Positions 54,159-64,000 of a DNA stretch of 64,000 nt are shown here, piece after piece. The stretch spans positions 54,920,792 to 54,984,791 of the forward strand of contig NC_135505.1 of the NCBI RefSeq assembly GCF_052857255.1. Reading direction: 5' to 3'. The notes under the pieces are model-generated. The model was not told where the DNA came from, did no database searches, and worked only from the letters and a program-made list of their open reading frames with translations. Within the stretch, counting starts at the first letter, position 1. Each line of letters opens with the position of its first letter. Made by a program: the position numbers and the translations under genes. The stretch is from Amblyomma americanum (Eukaryota; Arthropoda; Arachnida; Ixodida; Ixodidae).

Positions 54159-55844
54159 TTATGGGCCTGTGCGGTTCGCAGATTCGTCAAAGTCGTCACT
54201 GAGAAAAAGTGGTATGAAAGAAAATCGGACTCCTAACGAGTGGAGCAGCGGCGATGCACTATGGGCAGATCGTATTCTTGTAGCCTGAGAGATTAGCGCG
54301 CGAACATCGGATTCATATGCGTGGAAGACTATTGTAAAATGGCGACCGTATAGGTATGGAGGGAACTTCCCAACCGCCCAGACAACGGCGAGGCAGTCAA
54401 GCTCCGACGAGTGCCAGCGGCTCTGAACATTATAGGTATGGTGGCCGGCATAAACCAGAACACGCTGGTCGCCAGACTCGTCTTCCTGCAAAAGGACAAC
54501 TCCGAGTCCACCTTGGCTGGCGTCCATGTGTAAAATAGTCCGATCAGACTAATCGTTGTGGGCCAAAATATGGGGCTCATGAACGGCACGCTTGATGTAC
54601 GGAAGTACGCTGTTGGGCCCAGGTCCAATTCCACGTTGCGTAATTTTCAGCAGGGTGGTTGACGGAAAGCTCCGTTTGGCGAAGCCCGGAATGAAGCGGC
54701 GGAAGTAGACGCAAATGAAGGAAAACTTTCCAGTTCATTGGGCGTGAGTTTAGAATCGTAATTCTTGAGCGCCCGCAGCTTCTAACGGTCGGGACGAATG
54801 CGATGCCACTCCACGACGTGACCTAGGTACCTCGACTCGGAAAAACAGAAGAAGCACTTTTTCGTTTTCAAGCGTAGTCCCGCGGTGGTAAGTGCCTCGA
54901 TAACAAGCATAAGATATGGCTGATGCTCTTGAAGCGTGGCAGTGTGGACAATCATGTCGTCTAATATACCGGAGCCATGGCCCATTTCATGTGGTCAATC
55001 AAGCCATTCATAAAGCGCTGAAATATTGCTTTGGGGTTGGAAAGGCTGATTGGCATACTGTTGAACTGCTAGAGGTCGTCGGGGGCCACCAAAGCCGTTT
55101 TTTTCCTGTCTTTGGGTTGGAGTGATACCTGCCTGTATCCCGAAAGGAGGTCCAGGCTGTTTAATTATTGGGACCGATTTAGACGGTCTAGTGCGCAGTC
55201 AAGGCGAGCTTGCAGATAGACGTCTATTTGGGTGACAGTGTTAAGCTCGCGGAAATTCTCGCTGAAGCGGATCGTGCATCTTCCGCACAAGGACAACGGG
55301 GAGAGGACCACTGGCTTCACGAAGGAGAAATGATACCTTAGTCGAACATGTCGGCCATGTGCTGCTGGATAACCCGTGGCAACACGAGGTTGATGGCGAA
55401 TGGGCCCGTGACTAGCAGTTTAGACGTGGTGGTGTGTCCAGTAGTACACCAAACGGAATTGACCCGGTTAGCGAGACAATCGCGGTATTGCTGTAATAGG
55501 GCCTTCAGTGCGGCGAGCTCCGCGGAGCTCACATTAGCGCCAAAATGGAAGGACTCCCATGGTAACGCTTTTGTTGCTGGGGACGAAGGCGCCGGAGATG
55601 CATGATGTGCAGTGGAAACCGGTGATCCTGTGCACAAAACATGGCCCGGGGCCAAAAGTGTCCGGTGACGCAGAACGATATTGTGAGCACCGACCATATC
55701 GGCCTTTCCTTTTGTCACCGATAGATGGCTCCGAAATGAAAAGGCTCCGGTTCGAAGAGCACGTCGGCTCTTATCGTACCGAAGTTGCCGCTTCCGGAAG
55801 TACACTCTAAGAAAAAAAGGTATGAAAAGGGTGCATCTTCGCAA
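54159..55844 (-). pseudogene. Ty3/gypsy remnant: pre-RT linker, RT and RNase H, minus strand
   Basis: Right to left: FGANVSSAELAALKALLQQY (pre-RT linker, about 55540) through VIQQHMADMFD at 55338 (start of RT); decayed central RT (about 55200-54990) including an NSLDLLSGYRQV-type block; ILDDMIVHTATLQEHQPYL (catalytic DD, about 54965) and SESRYLGHVVEWHRIRPDR (about 54840-54785); and RNase H with MDASQGGLGVVLLQEDE (54527 on) and SSELDCLAVVWAV. Integrase is absent. Stops and indels are frequent. It belongs to a gypsy lineage different from the two at 28-42 kb. Confidence 0.82.
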
Positions 55845-60404
<4,560 letters not shown>

Positions 60405-60650
60405 GGGGCCGTATTCTATACCGCTCACTAAATCGCTCTCAAGTTCGAGAGCGTGACGTGAAAATGACGGCACCGGGGGATGCCGACCACGGGATCAACC
60501 AATTAACAGCAAGGTTGCGGTGGCTAGTAGCAGGGCTCCGCCCTGGAAGGATTCCTTTGCACGACAAGGGACCGTAGGCTAGAGTTTTGCTGTAAAGGTG
60601 CAGTGAATAAAATAAGCATTGTTTTATTTTTCTGAGAAACTGTATTTAAA
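60405..60650 (+). mobile_element. Harbinger terminal fragment
   Basis: GGGGCCGTATTCTATACCGC, followed by GAGAGCGTGACGTGAAAATGACG and later GCAGTGAATAAAATAAGCATTGTTTTATT, matches the first ~270 bp of the Harbinger element at 43584-43860 in the same orientation. It is truncated on its right side before the gypsy remnant at 60.8 kb, so it is a single end and not a full element. Confidence 0.7.
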
Positions 60651-60794
60651 GCTCAACACCAAACAAAATAACAAGTGCTCTCAGCTTTGTCAGAGCACTA
60701 CATTTTTTTAACCTTGGAGACGCATTCTGTTTTGTTTTCAATTCAAGTTCCGGTGATTCTTTCTTGCGCTCGTTGGTTTCAGTGCGGTCGTGCT

Positions 60795-61647
60795 TCATTG
60801 CTTGTACTTCAGTTTCGTCCTTCTTACAGTAAACTTTTCATGACCTTCCTCATCGGGAAAGGCTTCCTCGCGGCTCGAGGGTTTACTCGGAACAGATTCC
60901 GGTTCTTCACTGAGGGTGCTCTCCTCAGCGGCAAGTGCGCCGGAGCTTTCTCCCTCTTTGACACTTGACCGTTCTTTCTCACGGTCACTACTGCGACAAT
61001 CAGGCGTGCAGTACTCTGACTTCTCGGTGAAGCGCCTGCTTTCTTCCTCAAATTCAGGCGACTTCCTTGAGGTGCCCTCTGATTCAAGCGCCAGTCTCGC
61101 CGTCTTTTCAGTGCCTACTACCTCGGTAGTAGCTACACTATCACTTTCCTGAGGAGGCGACACTTTGGTCTCGTCCTCAATCTCTTTAATTTCAGCTGCA
61201 GCAACTGGCTGTTCCTGCCGCTTCAACCAAACTCTGGCCTGTGGAGCTAGCTACAACCTCTTCTGTGGCTGCTAGAGAATCAGGCTTCTTGATATTCCAC
61301 ATGATCTCGACAGAGCCTAACGAATCAAGCTCCGTCTTCTCAGCCTTTGCTTGTGCTTGTGCCGCCGGTTTTCCTGAACACCTCTCGTCTTCCGATCTTT
61401 CTTTTATATTGGGATTGACGGTCTCGTCAACCACATCGGTCGCCCATATCTCTGGGTCGTTCGGCGATCTCGCGTCCTTGATGTTATCCAGGATTGGGTC
61501 ATACAGCGGGCGCTCCATGCATAGTGCTGTCACTTCTCCGGTAAAGTACGCAGTGTTCACGTGTACTCTGGCTTCAGGCAACAGCTGAGTGGAACCATCC
61601 ATGAAATACACTGGGCTAATATCTCCAGTAAGTTCTTCATTGGTAAC
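60795..61647 (-). pseudogene. Protease/linker remnant of an A/B-type gypsy element, minus strand
   Basis: Right to left, 61647-61480 encodes YFMDGSTQLLPEARVHVNTA and YDPILDNIKDARS, corresponding to the post-active-site protease region of element A. The acidic linker follows with ATEEVVASSTGQSLVE, a frameshift near 61215, and PQESDSVATTEVVG, continuing to a stop at 60795. Compared with element A its linker is longer and better preserved. The rest of the element (protease active site and gag) is cut off by LTR element D at 61648. Confidence 0.7.
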
Positions 61648-62208
61648 TGTCGGGCGCGCAGCCTTGCCGCATCCTAACGTAGCCGGAAGAAACGGCCGCC
61701 GCGGTTATGTGCGTGTACGCGCGGGCGATTCGGCGCACCCAAGAAACAGCCGGCGCTTTGTGTTCTTGTGTCTGTCTTGCCGCTGAGTGGCGACGGACGA
61801 AAGACCCCCCCCCCCCACACCCCCCGAACAGCAGTTATGGGGGCAACATCCGATAAGGCCAAGGTCTTCGCGCCGCCTCCGTAACGAGGGGAACCAGCTC
61901 AAGATGCCTTCCCAGGGAGCCGACCGAAGGGAGCCGCGGGGAAGCAAGTACGAGCGAGGGCAAGCTAGAAATGAGGACCGGGAAAGGAGGAGGGACAACC
62001 AAGAAGAACTGAAGAGACGGGTCGTGGATGCCGAGACGGGTGGTGGATGCTGAGAGGAGAGGCCGAATCCCGACGGCCGAGTGATGTCACCGCAATTGTG
62101 AATAGATGTAAATAAATTAGACACTGTGTAATCGGAATGTTCGGTGTGGTCTGGCTGAATCGAAAGGAGAAGAAAACAAAATAGAGAAGGGAGGAAGGAA
62201 CCTGCCTG
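61648..62208 (+). repeat. 5' LTR of element D
   Basis: It starts TGTCGGGCGCGCAGCC and contains a C-rich run at 61805-61816 and AATAAA at 62111-62116. The right edge is set by the primer-binding site at 62211 and is accurate to a few bases. Confidence 0.82.
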
Positions 62209-62210
62209 AC

Positions 62211-62227
62211 TGGCGCAGTCGACAGCA
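62211..62227 (+). other. Primer-binding site of element D (tRNA-Ser/Leu-like type)
   Basis: TGGCGCAGTCGACAGCA follows the LTR. TGGCGCAGTCG is the start of the primer site used by 17.6/297-like gypsy elements. It differs from those of elements A and B. Confidence 0.6.
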
Positions 62228-62438
62228 TCTCCCGAAAGGAAGCGGACCGGCCATGGGACTCATCAAGACGGCAACAAAGGACCCAAGGCTGAGCGACCAT
62301 CTCGGGCGTGGACCAGCAGGCCAAGCCATCTCCTACAGTGAAGCAGATTGGTGTCTTGTTGGTCCTTCGTTGGGCACTCTGACAGTCGTGTGAGCAGGGA
62401 GGACGGGAACAGACGAGTAGGAGGGAGGCAGATAGAGT

Positions 62439-63590
62439 ATGGTTGCGAACGCCGAGGTAGCACGCACCAGCGGAGGGTCAGTGTTGTCTTTCGCCGATGA
62501 GATGGCGTTGTTGAAATTAAAATTGAAAATTTCAGAAGTAGAATTGAAAACTGAAATATTGCGGTACGAGAGAGAACTCGGGGAGGCGGTGGACGGTGTA
62601 ATACAAGAGGGGGTGCGTCCGGAGAATGAGGCGGGCGTCGCAGAGCATTTCGAGGTAGGCCAGAGAGCGGTAGAGGCAGGCCACAGACTGGAAAGTTGGG
62701 GTGCTGATGCAGCCACCGCGATCGAGAAACAGGAGGCAAGTGTCAACATGTCAGAAGAGCTCTCTGACGATATGAAGGAAGGTGATGAAGACAAGTTTAG
62801 CAGTACAAGTCTCTGCGCTGCGGCGAGCAGGCTAGCATCCGGGAACGATGCGGGCATCGATGATGTCAGACCTCCGCAGCGGTTGGAAGGGGCAACAGCA
62901 GTGTCAGAAGTGGTGACTGCACTGCAGGAGGATAGTGGTAACAAAGATGAACGCGCAGAGGCTGCTGCGGCTGTAACGGTCACCGCAGTAGAGCAAACCG
63001 ATAGCGCTTGCGCTGAAATAGGGCACGGCAGGCATACAAATGCTCCAGAGCGCGAAAAGTCCAGGCGCGAGCAAACTGGCGGTGCTACGTCGAGGGAGAC
63101 TGACGAACGCGCGAGAGTGCGCCCTCATGATGCGGTAGCAGGTGAAATTTTGTTTGGCAGTGGAGGAGAAATTGCGGGCCAACCGTGTGTGCGAATGACT
63201 TCACGGCAGTCGCGACAAGTGAAAACGACGCGACTGGCGAATGAGCCTGAGTGGGCAAGTCACCAGAGTGGCGGAAAGACTAAGCTGCGCTTCGCAGAAA
63301 GGTCCATGGAGAGGACGCACGGTCAAAATTGTAACAACTGTCAGATGACGCCCTGTCACAGGCCGTACGACAGAGGACGGCCAATTGCACTAATCATCAG
63401 GAGGTACGCGCCGTGGCAGATAACCAGTAAGAGCGATTGCTTTGAACCAACTGACCGCCTTCCGCCGCAGCGGGTTCAAAGCACACCGTTGCGTTTGAGA
63501 TGGAAATTCTGCGCAGGAGATAGCAATGCCAACGCTGACAAGCTGCCGAGGCTTATAGCACCAGCTCCATTGGTAAGAGGAGCGGGGTAA
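62439..63590 (+). CDS. Uninterrupted 383-aa protein of LTR element D, function unknown
   Basis: ATG 62439 to TAA 63590 is the longest clean frame in the window. Residues about 18-55 (DEMALLKLKLKISEVELKTE...) form a predicted amphipathic coiled coil. Residues about 55-215 are acidic and low in complexity (Ala, Glu, Asp, Val). Residues about 215-300 are polar and basic. A Cys/His cluster, QNCNNCQMTPCHRPYD, lies at about residues 294-309, followed by an Arg-rich stretch and an Arg/Pro-rich C-terminus. The coiled coil plus a Cys/His motif suggests a gag-like packaging protein, but the cluster is not a standard C-x2-C-x4-H-x4-C knuckle. I cannot name a family. Confidence 0.55.
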   Translation: MVANAEVARTSGGSVLSFADEMALLKLKLKISEVELKTEILRYERELGEAVDGVIQEGVRPENEAGVAEHFEVGQRAVEAGHRLESWGADAATAIEKQEASVNMSEELSDDMKEGDEDKFSSTSLCAAASRLASGNDAGIDDVRPPQRLEGATAVSEVVTALQEDSGNKDERAEAAAAVTVTAVEQTDSACAEIGHGRHTNAPEREKSRREQTGGATSRETDERARVRPHDAVAGEILFGSGGEIAGQPCVRMTSRQSRQVKTTRLANEPEWASHQSGGKTKLRFAERSMERTHGQNCNNCQMTPCHRPYDRGRPIALIIRRYAPWQITSKSDCFEPTDRLPPQRVQSTPLRLRWKFCAGDSNANADKLPRLIAPAPLVRGAG

Positions 63591-63731
63591 AAGGGGTAGC
63601 GCTGTTCCCTAGCCCTTTGTTTTAATGGTGTCGCAGTGCCCAAGGGAGGATCGCGGGACACCAGCCGCGCGCGGTTGTGGTGTGAAGTGTGATGCGTTCC
63701 GTGGAGGCACGCATCACAGTGGCGGTGGAGG

Positions 63732-64000
63732 TGTCGAGCGCGCGGCCTTGCCGCATCCTAACGTAGCCGGAAGAAACGGCTGCCGCGGTTATGTGCGTGT
63801 ACGCGCGGGCAATTCGGCGCACCCAAGAAACAGCGGGCGCTTTGTGTTTCTGTGTCTGTGTTTGCCGCTGAGCGGCGAAGGACGAGAGACCAACCCCCCC
63901 CCCCCCCCCCCCCGTTCCGAACAGCAGTTACGGGGGCAACATCCGATAAGACCAAGGTCTTCGCGCCGCCTCCGTAACGAGGGGAACCAGCTCAAGATGC
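63732..64000 (+). repeat. 3' LTR of element D (partial)
   Basis: It starts TGTCGAGCGCGCGGCC and matches 61648 onward up to the window end. The C-run at 63894-63913 is 20 bases, longer than in the 5' LTR. Confidence 0.85.

Larger units (their letters stand above)
61648..64000 (+). mobile_element. LTR element D: short LTR retroelement with one open frame, cut by the window end
   Basis: The 5' LTR (61648 to about 62208) is repeated from 63732 to the window end with roughly 5 percent differences plus poly-C length variation. Between them are a primer-binding site, a single 383-codon frame and a G-rich polypurine-like tract (63719-63731). The internal part is only ~1.5 kb and shows no protease, RT or integrase, so the element must be mobilised in trans. 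It is inserted into the minus-strand gypsy remnant at 61647. Confidence 0.82.

Overview
This window looks like a stretch of a hard-tick (ixodid, Acari) nuclear genome, or a close chelicerate relative. That placement is inference. It rests on tRNA-derived SINEs resembling the tick Ruka family, Ty3/gypsy and L1/Tx1-like LINE fragments of the type abundant in tick genomes, a Penelope-like element (PLE), a Harbinger DNA transposon, long TG and TA microsatellites, and no compact gene organisation. I recognise no host protein-coding gene with confidence. Nearly every interpretable coding segment belongs to a mobile element, and most are broken by stops, frameshifts or deletions.

Layout. 1-3669: a palindromic PLE insertion (two inverted arms with RT and GIY-YIG remnants) bounded by an exact 13-bp direct repeat and itself hit by a SINE. 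3670-11140: mostly featureless sequence with CpG-rich patches at about 7.56-9.31 kb and one small ATG-initiated open frame. 11157-11705: a hairpin and a striking ~30-bp palindrome-based tandem array. 13.1-18.0 kb: LINE and SINE fragments and a second inverted-repeat insertion. 19909-25088: LTR retrotransposon A (LTR, TATA box, PBS, gag, protease, integrase, PPT, LTR), which lacks RT/RNase H. 26.6-27.7 kb: LINE tail, a 15-bp tandem array, and a third inverted-repeat insertion with 12-bp target duplications.

28.3-42.4 kb is roughly symmetrical: a minus-strand Ty3/gypsy remnant, a ~40-bp tandem array, a 5-kb minus-strand L1/Tx1-like LINE with another LINE 3' end nested in it, a second array of the same kind, and a plus-strand Ty3/gypsy element. 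Both arrays abut the 5' edge of the recognisable gag of the neighbouring gypsy copy, in the same relative orientation.

42.4-43.58 kb holds composite repeats with tRNA-like segments and microsatellites. 43584-53973 is a Harbinger transposon with inverted ends, a plus-strand Myb/SANT-like gene remnant and a minus-strand DDE transposase. Its transposase is split by LTR element B (48297-52459), a non-autonomous element keeping a gag N-terminus and an acidic linker. 54.16-55.84 kb is a minus-strand gypsy RT/RNase H remnant. 57.3 kb is a (TA)n tract. 60.4 kb is another Harbinger end. 60.8-61.65 kb is a minus-strand relative of elements A and B. 61648 to the window end is LTR element D, a short element with one uninterrupted 383-codon frame.

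The genes do not form a shared pathway. The window is a nested record of retroelement and transposon insertions whose order can be partly read from interruptions and target-site duplications.
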